Assembly: GCA_021413865.1 (NCBI GenBank)
Contig: JAIOPN010000018.1
Coordinates: forward strand, 61,535-125,534
DNA: 64,000 nucleotides
Reading direction: 5' to 3'
Source of the DNA: Planctomycetota bacterium
Lineage (GTDB): Bacteria > Planctomycetota > Phycisphaerae > Phycisphaerales > Phycisphaeraceae
Shown: positions 14,019 to 23,933 of the stretch, piece after piece
How the letters are laid out: each line of letters begins with the position of its first letter
How positions within the stretch are numbered: position 1 is the first letter of the stretch
Program-made: the position numbers and the translations under genes
Notes under the pieces: generated by a model
What the model was told of the DNA's origin: nothing
What the model saw: the letters and a program-made list of their open reading frames with translations, nothing else
Databases searched by the model: none

Positions 14019-16178
14019 GTGCCTACCCCGCTCGCACCCGATCTCCCCTGGTTCAACGAATGGCTCAAGCGGACGGGCGAAGCCTGCCCCGATTTCGACG
14101 CGATGCCCAGCTGCGCCGACCTGCCGCCTCTGCTCACCTTCGCCGACGGCCGCGCGGTGCGCAGCCCCGCCGACTGGGCCGCACGCCAACGCGAAATCCT
14201 CGGCCAGTTACGGCACTGGTTCTGGGGCACGTTCCCCGTCACGCCGCCGACGCTCGTCGCCCACCGCATCCTCACGGAGGAACGAGAGCACTACGCGATA
14301 CGCCGCCGGGTTGAGCTGACGTTCGATGCGCGCAGCACGAGCATCCGCTTCATCATTGACCTCCTCATCCCCGATGGCGACGGGCCATTCCCCGTCTTCC
14401 TCACGCAGTCCACGCACCGCGGCTGGTCGGCGGTCGGCGTGTCGCGCGGCTACCTCTGCTGTACCTACCCCGCCTGCGACGGTGACGACGCCTCCTTGCT
14501 CTTCGCCCCGCTCTGCCCCGAGTGCGACTGGACGACCATCCCGCGCCGCGCCTGGCTCACCGGGCGGGTGCTGGATTATGTGCTCACGCTCCCGCAGGCC
14601 GACCGCCGCCACGTCGGCGTCACCGGTCATTCCCGCAACGGCAAGCTCGCGCTCATCGCCGCCGCCATCGAGCCGCGCATCACCAACGTCATCGCCAGCT
14701 CGGCCGGCGCGGGCGGGGCGTCGCCGTACCGCTTCACTTCCGAGCGCGAGTTCGCCGAGTCCCTCGACTGCACCACGTGGATGTGCCCCGACTGGTTCCA
14801 CCCGCGCCTGCGTTTTTTCGTCGGCCGTGAGCACAAGCTTCCGATCGACACGCACGCCTACCTCGCCATCATCGCGCCCCGGCCCTGCCTGATCTCCTCC
14901 GCCTTCAACGATGCCTGCGAGAGCATCTTCGCCGTAGAGCGCGGCGTCGAGGCCGGGCGGCCGGCGTACGCCTTCACCGGTCGCTCGGAAAACCTCCGGC
15001 TCCTCTGGAGGCCCGGCGGCCACGAAACGAGCACGCAGCTCATCCAGACCTACTTCGACTGGTTCGACCACCACGCCGGCCGGGCTAAATACGATTTCTC
15101 GGACACGACCTACTTTCATTTCGATTGGCAGGAGTGGCGGCGGGACAACGCGGTCGCCACGCCGCCACGCCCGACGGCGGGCGCGGCGCGTGACGAACGC
15201 CGCCGTGTTATTCAATGGTCGCTCGGCGAGGAACCCCCGGCCGTGCCGCACTGGGGCGACTGTTACGGCAAGGACGCGCCGCACGTCTCCGTCATGCTCG
15301 ACCGCAACGACCCACCGCCGTCCGCCAAGCGCGTCGGCGTCCAGTTTTCCGATTACGTCGCCGGGGACCTTTACCTGCCCGCCGACGCCAAGGGGCCCGT
15401 CCCCGTCGTCATCTGGCTCCACCCCTATTCGCAGGCGCAGGGTTATCGCGGCAGCTATATCTACGAGCCCGGCAGTTGGAAGCCCTACAAGATTTACGAC
15501 GCGCTCACCCGCGCGGGCTACGCCTGCCTCGCCTTCGATCAGCTCGGCCACGGCACGCGGCAGCACGAGGGCTCCGGGTTCTACAAACGCTACCCGCGCT
15601 GGTCGCGGCTCGGCCGGATGGTGCGCGACGTGCGCGGCGCGGTTGATTTTCTGCGGGCGGGAGAGGGGAGGGTGAACCCGCTTGTCAGTGATCGGTGGAA
15701 GCCCGACCTGTCACGGATCGACACCGGGCGCATCTTTGTATCGGGTTATTCGCTCGGCGGGATGGTCGGGCTTTACTCCGCCGCGCTCGACGAACGCATC
15801 GCCGGCGTCGCATCGTTTTGCGGCTTCACCCCTATGCGCAGCGATACCGACGCCAAGCCCACTGGTGGCCTGCGCCGGTTTTGGGAGTGGTACGGTCTCC
15901 AGCCCCGCCTTGGTGAGTTCCACAACCGTGAACAGGACCTGCCATTCGACTTCGACGACGTGCTTGCCTGCGTTGCCCCACGACCGACGCTGATCGTCTC
16001 GCCGCTCCACGACCGCGACGCCGACGCGGGCGACGTCACACGCTGCGTAGAAGTCGCGCAAAACCACTGGCCCAACCGCTCAACGCTGACGTACCGCACC
16101 CCCGACGACTACAGCCGTTTTCAAGCGACGCAGCACGATGAAACGGTCGAGTGGTTACGCCGCGTCGCGCCCCTCTGA
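14019..16178 (+). CDS. Fused double alpha/beta-hydrolase (CE15-like plus dienelactone-hydrolase-like)
   Basis: A 719-residue protein with two hydrolase domains. The N-terminal one (about residues 1-365) carries GHSRNGKLALIAAA, which resembles the nucleophile elbow G-x-S-R-x-G-K of glucuronoyl-esterase-like (CE15) and related esterases, with RPCLISSAFND and the His of PGGHETS later. The C-terminal one (about 445-719) has VPVVIWLHPYSQ, CLAFDQLGHGTRQHEGS, the elbow SGYSLGGMVGLYSAA and PTLIVSPLHDRDADAG. No signal peptide is seen from this start. The frame is open back to a GTG at 13839, but that stretch does not look coding and a possible promoter lies in it. Likely role: esterase acting on plant or algal polysaccharide substituents. 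Confidence 0.8.
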   Translation: MPTPLAPDLPWFNEWLKRTGEACPDFDAMPSCADLPPLLTFADGRAVRSPADWAARQREILGQLRHWFWGTFPVTPPTLVAHRILTEEREHYAIRRRVELTFDARSTSIRFIIDLLIPDGDGPFPVFLTQSTHRGWSAVGVSRGYLCCTYPACDGDDASLLFAPLCPECDWTTIPRRAWLTGRVLDYVLTLPQADRRHVGVTGHSRNGKLALIAAAIEPRITNVIASSAGAGGASPYRFTSEREFAESLDCTTWMCPDWFHPRLRFFVGREHKLPIDTHAYLAIIAPRPCLISSAFNDACESIFAVERGVEAGRPAYAFTGRSENLRLLWRPGGHETSTQLIQTYFDWFDHHAGRAKYDFSDTTYFHFDWQEWRRDNAVATPPRPTAGAARDERRRVIQWSLGEEPPAVPHWGDCYGKDAPHVSVMLDRNDPPPSAKRVGVQFSDYVAGDLYLPADAKGPVPVVIWLHPYSQAQGYRGSYIYEPGSWKPYKIYDALTRAGYACLAFDQLGHGTRQHEGSGFYKRYPRWSRLGRMVRDVRGAVDFLRAGEGRVNPLVSDRWKPDLSRIDTGRIFVSGYSLGGMVGLYSAALDERIAGVASFCGFTPMRSDTDAKPTGGLRRFWEWYGLQPRLGEFHNREQDLPFDFDDVLACVAPRPTLIVSPLHDRDADAGDVTRCVEVAQNHWPNRSTLTYRTPDDYSRFQATQHDETVEWLRRVAPL

Positions 16179-16230
16179 ATCCAAGCCCAGGGACGAGTCC
16201 GCGAGTCCCCGAGGTCGTATTCGATTTATG

Positions 16231-19023
16231 CTATTCCCGCGCCCGCTCACTCAGCTTCCGCAACCGCTCAAACGCCTCCAGCGGGCTGAGCCGTGTGATG
16301 TCGATCTTGCGCAGGTCATCGACGACGGGGTGGTCGAGGTACTCGGTGAAGAGCGACATCTGCCCGTCCCGGCCGGCGGGCTTGGGCGGCGGCTGGGCGG
16401 GATGTGAAATCGCGGCGGTATCGGGCGCGGCGTGGCTGACGGAGAGCTGGCCTAGCAATTCGTTGGCCCGCTCGACGACGCCCGGCGGCAGGCCGGCGAT
16501 CTTGGCGACGTGGATGCCGTAGCTGCGGTTGGTGCTGCCCGGGGCGATGCGGTGGAGGAAGACGATCTGGTCCTGCCACTCGCGGACGGTGACGTTGAGG
16601 TTGGTGACGTTGGGGAAGCGGTCCGCCAGGGCGGTGAGCTCGTGGTAGTGGGTGGCGAAGAGCGTGCGGCAGCCGCGCCCGGCCAGGTGCTCTGCGATGG
16701 CCCACGCAAGTGAGAGACCGTCCAGCGTGCTGGTGCCGCGCCCGATCTCGTCGAGGATGACGAGGCTGCCCGCGGTGGCGTGGTGGCAGATGTTGGCGGT
16801 CTCGGTCATCTCGACCATGAAAGTCGATCGGCCGGTGTGCAGCTCGTCGGAGGCCCCGATGCGCGTGAAGATGCGGTCACACAAGCCGACGATGGCCTCC
16901 TCCGCGGGCACGAACGAGCCGGTGTGCGCCAGCAGCGTGATCAGCGCCGCCTGGCGGATGTAGGTGGACTTGCCCGCCATGTTCGGGCCGGTAATCAAGG
17001 CTAATGAAGACGAGTCCAGAGTCCGGAGTCCAGAGTCCAGAGTCGGGGATTCAGAGCCGGGGGTCTCGGGCGTTTTCTCTTGGTCTTGACTCTGGACTCT
17101 GGACTCCGGACTCTGGACTTTCTTCCCGCATCCAAGATCGACATCGTTGGGCACGAACTGATCGCCGAGCACTTCGTCGAGCACCGGGTGACGCCCGGCA
17201 CGAATAATGAGCGTGGGCTCATCGACGAGCGTGGGCCTCACGTACCGCCGCCTCCTCGCCTTGCGGGCGAAGCAGGCCAGCACGTCCAGTTCGGCGACGA
17301 CCTCGGCGAACCGCTGCAGCGCCGCCATCTTCTCCTGCGCCTTGTTGCACAACTGAAAGAACAACTCCCCCTCGCGCGCCACCGCGCGCTGCTCGGCGGA
17401 GAGAACCTTGCCCTCGTACTCCTTAAGCTCCGGCGTGATGAAACGCTCGGCGTTCTTGAGCGTCTGCTTGCGGTGCCAGGCGGCGGGGGCCTTGTCGCGG
17501 TGCGTGGCGGTCAGCTCGATGTAAAAACCAAAGACCTTGTTGAAGCCCACCTTGAGTGAGGGGATGCCGGACGTCTCGATGAGGGTCTTCTGATACGACG
17601 CCAACCATGTGCTGCCGTCCTGCATGAGCAGACGGCACTCGTCGAGCGGGGCGTCGTAGCCGTCACGGATGAGCCCGCCCTCGCGCAGGTGGCCGGGGGG
17701 GGACTCGACGCAGGAGGCGGTGATGAGGTTGGACAACTCGCCCAGGGGTGCGGCGATGTCGTGGACGCGGGCGTGGTACGGCTTCACGCTCGGCCGCTCG
17801 GCGAGCACCGCCGCGAGTTTCGCCGCGTGCGAGGCACTCTTCCCCAATCCCACCAGGTCGCGCGGCGTCGCACGGCCCACCGCGATGCGCCCGAGGATGC
17901 GCTGCACATCCTGTACGCCCTCCAGCGAAGCACTGAGCTCGCCGAGGAACCGTTCGTCATCCACCATCGCCCCGACGACGCGCTGCCGCTCCTCGATCGG
18001 CTCCCGCCGCGCCAGCGGGAAGCAGAGCCACTGACGCAGCGTGCGCTTGCCCATCGCGGTGACGCACCCCTGCATCACCGCCAGCAGCGAGCCCTCGGTG
18101 CCGCCGGCACGGGTGGTGCGCTCCACCTCGAGGCTGCGCAGCGAGGTGGTGTCGATGACCATATGGTCGGTGCGGGTGAAGCGGCGGGGGGGCTGGAGGT
18201 GGGCGATGCGCGGGTGTGAGCCGGGTGTGGCGGGGGACGAGCCGGGCTGCTGGCCGACGCGCTGGGTTTCCAAGAGGTAATGCACAAGCGCGGAGGCGGG
18301 GCCGAGAGCGGGGTCGGAATCTTCGATGCCGAAGCCCGCAAGCGAAGCGACGCCGAACTGCCGTTTGAGCGTTTCGACCGCCTCGTCGCGGTGGAACTGC
18401 CAGCCCGGGCGCCCCGTGGCGGCGCAGGTGAAGGATTCGGTGAGCAGACGCACCCGCGCGGGCGGCTTGCCGTCGGCGGTCTCGACGTAGAGCAGTTCGC
18501 TCGGCGCGACGCGGGCCATCTCGTCGGTCAGATCGGCGACGGGCAGCGTGGCGGTGCGGAAATCCCCCGTGCTTAGTTCGACCCACGCGAGTGAGGCGGT
18601 GGCGTCGGGGTTGTCTCCGGCGTCGTGGAAGAGCACCGCGGCGAGCGGGTACTGTTTCCCCTCTTCGAGGAGCGAGTCGTCGGTCAGCGTGCCGGGCGTG
18701 ATGACGCGGGTCACCTCGCGCCGCACCACGCCCTTGGCCAGCGCGGCCTCCTCCATCTGCTCGCACACGGCCACGCGGTGCCCCGCCTGGATCATGCGGC
18801 GCAGGTAGCCCTCGACGCTGTGGAACGGCACGCCCGCCATGGGCACGCCCTCGGTCCGCTGCGTGAGAGTTACGCCCAGCACGCGGTTGGCGAGCACCGC
18901 GTCCTCGAAAAACATCTCGTAGAAATCGCCCATCCGGAAGAACAGCACGCAGCCCGGGTGCTGCGTCTTGAACTGCTGGTACTGCCGCATGGCGGGCGAG
19001 AGTGGTGCGGGGGCGTCGGACAT
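16231..19023 (-). CDS. mutS: DNA mismatch repair protein MutS with a repeat inserted in frame
   Basis: A 930-residue MutS. The mismatch-binding start is intact: QQFKTQHPGCVLFFRMGDFYEMF holds the Phe-x-Glu type contact, followed by GVTLTQR and MAGVPFH. The core and clamp domains follow, then the ATPase: P-loop GPNMAGKST near residue 680, the Walker B segment LVILDEIGRGTST, and ATHYHEL. Between DLGCGKK and LALITGPNMAGKST lie ~37 extra residues (about 635-671) encoded by a palindromic repeat. The frame is kept and the downstream ATPase is complete, so the protein may still work. It is divergent from priA with a 69-base gap. A probable -10 box lies directly before the ATG. Confidence 0.95.
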   Translation of the reverse strand: MSDAPAPLSPAMRQYQQFKTQHPGCVLFFRMGDFYEMFFEDAVLANRVLGVTLTQRTEGVPMAGVPFHSVEGYLRRMIQAGHRVAVCEQMEEAALAKGVVRREVTRVITPGTLTDDSLLEEGKQYPLAAVLFHDAGDNPDATASLAWVELSTGDFRTATLPVADLTDEMARVAPSELLYVETADGKPPARVRLLTESFTCAATGRPGWQFHRDEAVETLKRQFGVASLAGFGIEDSDPALGPASALVHYLLETQRVGQQPGSSPATPGSHPRIAHLQPPRRFTRTDHMVIDTTSLRSLEVERTTRAGGTEGSLLAVMQGCVTAMGKRTLRQWLCFPLARREPIEERQRVVGAMVDDERFLGELSASLEGVQDVQRILGRIAVGRATPRDLVGLGKSASHAAKLAAVLAERPSVKPYHARVHDIAAPLGELSNLITASCVESPPGHLREGGLIRDGYDAPLDECRLLMQDGSTWLASYQKTLIETSGIPSLKVGFNKVFGFYIELTATHRDKAPAAWHRKQTLKNAERFITPELKEYEGKVLSAEQRAVAREGELFFQLCNKAQEKMAALQRFAEVVAELDVLACFARKARRRRYVRPTLVDEPTLIIRAGRHPVLDEVLGDQFVPNDVDLGCGKKVQSPESRVQSQDQEKTPETPGSESPTLDSGLRTLDSSSLALITGPNMAGKSTYIRQAALITLLAHTGSFVPAEEAIVGLCDRIFTRIGASDELHTGRSTFMVEMTETANICHHATAGSLVILDEIGRGTSTLDGLSLAWAIAEHLAGRGCRTLFATHYHELTALADRFPNVTNLNVTVREWQDQIVFLHRIAPGSTNRSYGIHVAKIAGLPPGVVERANELLGQLSVSHAAPDTAAISHPAQPPPKPAGRDGQMSLFTEYLDHPVVDDLRKIDITRLSPLEAFERLRKLSERARE
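17012..17120. repeat. Palindromic element (33-bp arms) inside mutS, family R2
   Basis: Arms at 17012-17044 and 17088-17120 are inverted complements at 32 of 33 positions; they consist of repeated GAGTCCAGAGTC-type units. The loop is 43 bases. The whole element is translated within mutS as Ser/Gln/Pro/Glu/Asp/Leu-rich residues, immediately upstream of the P-loop. Typical MutS proteins have only a short loop here. Confidence 0.95.
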
Positions 19024-19030
19024 GGTGAGG

Positions 19031-19036
19031 AATGTA
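19031..19036 (-). promoter_or_regulatory. Possible -10 box of mutS, leaderless configuration
   Basis: TACATT on the minus strand ends 7 bases before the mutS ATG, and no Shine-Dalgarno is visible. This spacing would place transcription start at or very near the start codon. Predicted by eye. Confidence 0.35.
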
Positions 19037-19078
19037 CCGTGTTGTGGGCCGACGGGGGTTGGTGGAGCGGGCGAGGCT

Positions 19079-19084
19079 TATACT
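19079..19084 (+). promoter_or_regulatory. Possible -10 box of priA, leaderless configuration
   Basis: TATACT ends 8 bases before the priA ATG, with no Shine-Dalgarno in between. It would give a transcript with almost no 5' leader. No convincing -35 is visible. Confidence 0.4.
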
Positions 19085-19092
19085 TGCCCACG

Positions 19093-21465
19093 ATGTCACA
19101 ACTGTTCGATACGTCGCCGGCGGGGCTCACGGGGCGGTTCGCCCATGTGGCGCTGGAGCGGGGGATCGACGCACCCGAGGGGCTGACCTACGCGATCCCC
19201 GAGGTGTTGGCCGACCTGCGCGTGGGGGAGCGGGTAGTGGTGCCGCTCGGGCGCGGGGATCGGCCGGTGTCGGGGTATGTGGTGGGTCTCACCGACAAAG
19301 GCGACTTCAAGTACATCAAGCCGGTGACCTCGCGCGACGCGGGCGCGATCTCACTGACGCCCGACCTGATCGCCTTGGCGCAGTGGATGGCCGGTTACTA
19401 CTGCGCCCCGATCGGGATGGTCTTCGCGACGATGCTGCCGGCCGCGGTGAAGCGGGGCACGGGGGTGGTGCGGCGCACGATGGTTTCGCTCTCCCCGGGA
19501 ACCGGTGCGGCGGCGCCGCCGGTGAAGTCGAAAGCGCAGCGGGCCGTGCTCGACACGGCGGCGGCGATGGCGGGCAGGGGTGAGGTCTGGGTGGAGATGA
19601 AAGTGCTCGCCGATCGCGCGGGGGCGAAGAGCGTCTCGCCGGTGAAACATTTAGTGGACGCTGGGCTTCTCGTTGCGCGGCAGGAGGAGCGCGTATTCGC
19701 CGAGTGGGAAGGGGAGATTGAGGCGTCACCCGCCATGTCGCTGACGCTGAATGAGGCGCAGAGCCGTGCGGTCGATCGGCTGGCGGCGAGCGTGGAGCGC
19801 GGGTTCAGCGTGCATCTTCTTTATGGCGTGACCGGCAGCGGCAAGACGGAGGTTTACCTCCGCGCGATCGAGCGCGTGATGGGGCGGGACAACTGCGGCG
19901 GAGCGGACAGGCCCGGCGTGATCGTGCTGGTGCCCGAGATCGCGCTCACGCCGCAGACCGTGTCGCGCTTCACCGGCCGGTTCGGCGGCGTGGCGGTGCT
20001 CCACTCGGGCCTGACCGCATCCCAGCGGCACGAGCAGTGGCGGCGCATCCGCGCCGGCGAGGCGAACATCGTCGTCGGGGCGCGATCGGCGATCTTCGCG
20101 CCGCTGCCCCGGCTCGGCCTGATCATCGTCGATGAGGAGCACGAGAACTCCTACAAGCAGGACCAGTTGCCCCGCTACCACGCGCGAGACGTCGCCATCC
20201 GCCGGGCGCACCTCGCGGCCGTGCCCGTGATGCTCGGCAGCGCGACCCCCTCGCTCGAGTCCTACCACAACGCCACCGGGGTCGGTGTCGCGGCGGAAGG
20301 GACATCGCCGTCGCCCCGGCAACACTGGCACCTGCAGCAACTGCCCGAGCGCGTGACGGGGCTGAAGCTGCCGCGCGTCGAGATCGTGGACCTGGCGCAG
20401 GAGCAGCGGAAGCGCTACGAGATGACCGGGCGCGGCGGCGTGCACCTGCTGAGCGTCCGACTGGAAATAAACCTGCGTTCGACGCTGGAATCCAAGGGCC
20501 AGGCGATGCTGCTGCTCAACCGGCGCGGTTACGCGAATTACATCGCCTGCCCCGACCACCGCTGTGGCTGGATGATGGCCTGCGACCACTGCGACGCCAC
20601 GATGGTGTACCACAAGGACGCGGCGCTGCCGCTGGGCGGCGTGGTGCGCTGCCACCATTGCACCGCCGAGCAGATCCTGCCGGCGCACTGCCCGACGTGC
20701 GGCAAAAAAGTGACCGTCTTCGGCCTGGGCACGCAGCGGGTCGAGGAGGAGATCGCCCGCAAGTTCCCCGGGGCGAGGCTGCTCCGCATGGACTCCGACG
20801 TGATGCGCACGGGCCGCGACTACCACCGCAGCCTGGAGATGTTCCGCCGCGGGGAGGTGGATGTGCTGGTGGGCACGCAGATGATCGCCAAGGGCCTGGA
20901 TTTCCCCAACGTGCGGCTGGTCGGCGTGATCGCGGCGGACACGGCGTTGCACATCCCCGACTTCCGCGCCGCCGAGCGCACGTTTCAATTGGTGGCGCAG
21001 GTGGCGGGCCGTGCCGGGCGCGGCGAACACGCCAGTTTGGTGATCGTGCAGTCCTTCAACCCCGCCGATCCGGCGATCGAGGCCGCCAGCCGGCACGACT
21101 ACGAGGGCTTTGCCGCGCGCGAGCTTTCGCTGCGCGCCGAGATGGGGCTGCCCCCAATCTCGCGCATGGCCCGCATCGTGGTGCGCGACCGCGACCTGGC
21201 GGTGTGCACCGGTGAGGCGCGGAAACTCGCCGACCATTTGGAGGCGTTCAACACACAACTCAAACTGAATGTCCGCCTGCGCGGCCCGATGCCCTGCCCC
21301 ATCGCCCGCATCGGCGACTACCACCGCCAGCAGGTCGAACTCATCGCGCCGCCGCCCGAGCCCGCCGCGACGCTCCAACGGTTGCTGACCGCGCTGCGTA
21401 ACGCCCGCGTCCTGCGCTCCGACGCACACATGGCGGTGGATGTTGATCCGGTGTCGCTGCTCTGA
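19093..21465 (+). CDS. priA: Primosomal replication-restart helicase PriA
   Basis: A 790-residue PriA, the 3'-to-5' superfamily 2 helicase that reloads the replisome at stalled forks. The N-terminal DNA-binding part begins RFAHVALERGIDAPEGLTYAIP. The helicase core has Walker A GVTGSGKTEVYLRAI (near residue 246), Walker B IVDEEHENSYKQ, and motif III MLGSATPSLESY. The zinc-binding insertion shows four CxxC-like pairs: CPDHRC, CDHCD, CHHC, CPTC. Motifs DVLVGTQMIAKGLDFPNV and VAGRAGRG complete it. The ATG at 19093 gives a normal N-terminus; the frame is open further upstream only as antisense to mutS. Confidence 0.95.
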   Translation: MSQLFDTSPAGLTGRFAHVALERGIDAPEGLTYAIPEVLADLRVGERVVVPLGRGDRPVSGYVVGLTDKGDFKYIKPVTSRDAGAISLTPDLIALAQWMAGYYCAPIGMVFATMLPAAVKRGTGVVRRTMVSLSPGTGAAAPPVKSKAQRAVLDTAAAMAGRGEVWVEMKVLADRAGAKSVSPVKHLVDAGLLVARQEERVFAEWEGEIEASPAMSLTLNEAQSRAVDRLAASVERGFSVHLLYGVTGSGKTEVYLRAIERVMGRDNCGGADRPGVIVLVPEIALTPQTVSRFTGRFGGVAVLHSGLTASQRHEQWRRIRAGEANIVVGARSAIFAPLPRLGLIIVDEEHENSYKQDQLPRYHARDVAIRRAHLAAVPVMLGSATPSLESYHNATGVGVAAEGTSPSPRQHWHLQQLPERVTGLKLPRVEIVDLAQEQRKRYEMTGRGGVHLLSVRLEINLRSTLESKGQAMLLLNRRGYANYIACPDHRCGWMMACDHCDATMVYHKDAALPLGGVVRCHHCTAEQILPAHCPTCGKKVTVFGLGTQRVEEEIARKFPGARLLRMDSDVMRTGRDYHRSLEMFRRGEVDVLVGTQMIAKGLDFPNVRLVGVIAADTALHIPDFRAAERTFQLVAQVAGRAGRGEHASLVIVQSFNPADPAIEAASRHDYEGFAARELSLRAEMGLPPISRMARIVVRDRDLAVCTGEARKLADHLEAFNTQLKLNVRLRGPMPCPIARIGDYHRQQVELIAPPPEPAATLQRLLTALRNARVLRSDAHMAVDVDPVSLL

Positions 21466-21553
21466 GCGATCGGGGGCGGTAGCGGCGGATGAGACACGGG
21501 GTACACTGTTCGACCCCGCGCGACGCAAGCCGGGGGAACCAGGAAACCAAGCC

Positions 21554-22966
<1,413 letters not shown>

Positions 22967-22981
<15 letters not shown>

Positions 22982-23818
22982 TGTGGATGTCGCCTGCCCG
23001 TTGCGAGCGGTTCGCACCAATTCATTGAACCGCAGCCCCGTCTCCACCACGCGGGCGAGGAAGGAACGTTCGTCGGAAATGCCGCTGTTGGCGATCACGA
23101 CCTCCATCGTCATCGCGGGCTTGGCATAGGCGGACGCGGCGATCAGGCGTGCGAGGTGGGGCCAATCGACGGTGTCGGAGAAGAGCGGTTTGTGCAGGTC
23201 GGACTTGCCGTCGTTGTCGTTGAGGTGGAGCGCGATGAGCCTGTGCTTGAGCTTGTCGAGCCACTCCAATCCGTTGCCCGCGATGTTGCCGTGGCCCGGG
23301 TCGTAGCAGAAGCCGACGAATGCCGGTTCGTATTGTTCGAGCACGCGGGCCAGCGTGGCGCAGTTGTCGCCGGCCATGTTTTCCAACGCCAGACGCACAC
23401 CGCGTTCCATAAAACAGGGCATGAGCGCGTCGAGGTTGCGGCGCATCCGATCCCAATACGAAGCGAGCGACACCCCGTCCCCCGGTTCGGTGGGGAAGTG
23501 CATGATGACCACGTCGCACCCGAGCCGTGCGGCCATCTCGACGCGGTTCCGGATCAGTTCGAGGCCCGCTAAGCGCCCGTGTTCCTGCGGCGAGCCCCAG
23601 TGTTTTTCACGGCCCGCCGAGCCGTGGATGTCGTTGATGAATAGACCGAGCTCGTCGAGCCAGCGGCGCAGCTGCGAGAGTTCGGCATCACCATAGAGGA
23701 AGTCCGTGTTCCACTGGTGGCACCAGTGCAGGCCGGTGATGCCCGCATCGGCGATGGCGCGGAGGTAAGGCTCGGGCGAGCCATCGCTGTGCACATAATC
23801 GGTGGTGATCGAAAGCAT
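22967..23818 (-). CDS. Sugar phosphate isomerase/epimerase family TIM barrel
   Basis: A 283-residue xylose-isomerase-like TIM barrel, a distant paralogue of the gene at 1509. Strand ends carry ADAGITGLHWCHQW, FINDIHGSAG, VVIMHFPTEPG, VRLALENMAGDN (Glu), VGFCYDPGHGNIAG (Asp, His) and LIALHLNDNDG (His, Asp), the expected metal-site order. The substrate is unknown. The ATG at 23818 is chosen over an in-frame TTG three codons upstream. It is divergent from the chromate transporter gene. Confidence 0.85.
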
Positions 23819-23933
23819 GTCGGCCAATCCGGGCCAAGTATACTGCCGATTCGCGGGGAGGCGGTGGGATGTTGGCCGCGTCTGCGGCCGGAATGTGGAC
23901 GCCGTGAACCAAACAGAACGCCCGCCATCAATT

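Noticed and set aside
14208..15566. A 452-codon minus-strand frame opposite the double hydrolase
   Set aside because: Antisense shadow; the plus strand has two alpha/beta-hydrolase nucleophile elbows in frame.
16190..16210. Terminator between the double hydrolase and mutS
   Set aside because: The GGGAC/GTCCC symmetry gives a short stem with a large loop and no U-tract.
23839..23844. Promoter for chrA or the sugar isomerase from TATACT
   Set aside because: The AGTATACT palindrome reads the same in both directions but has no convincing -35 on either side and lies 90 bases from the chrA start; too weak to list.
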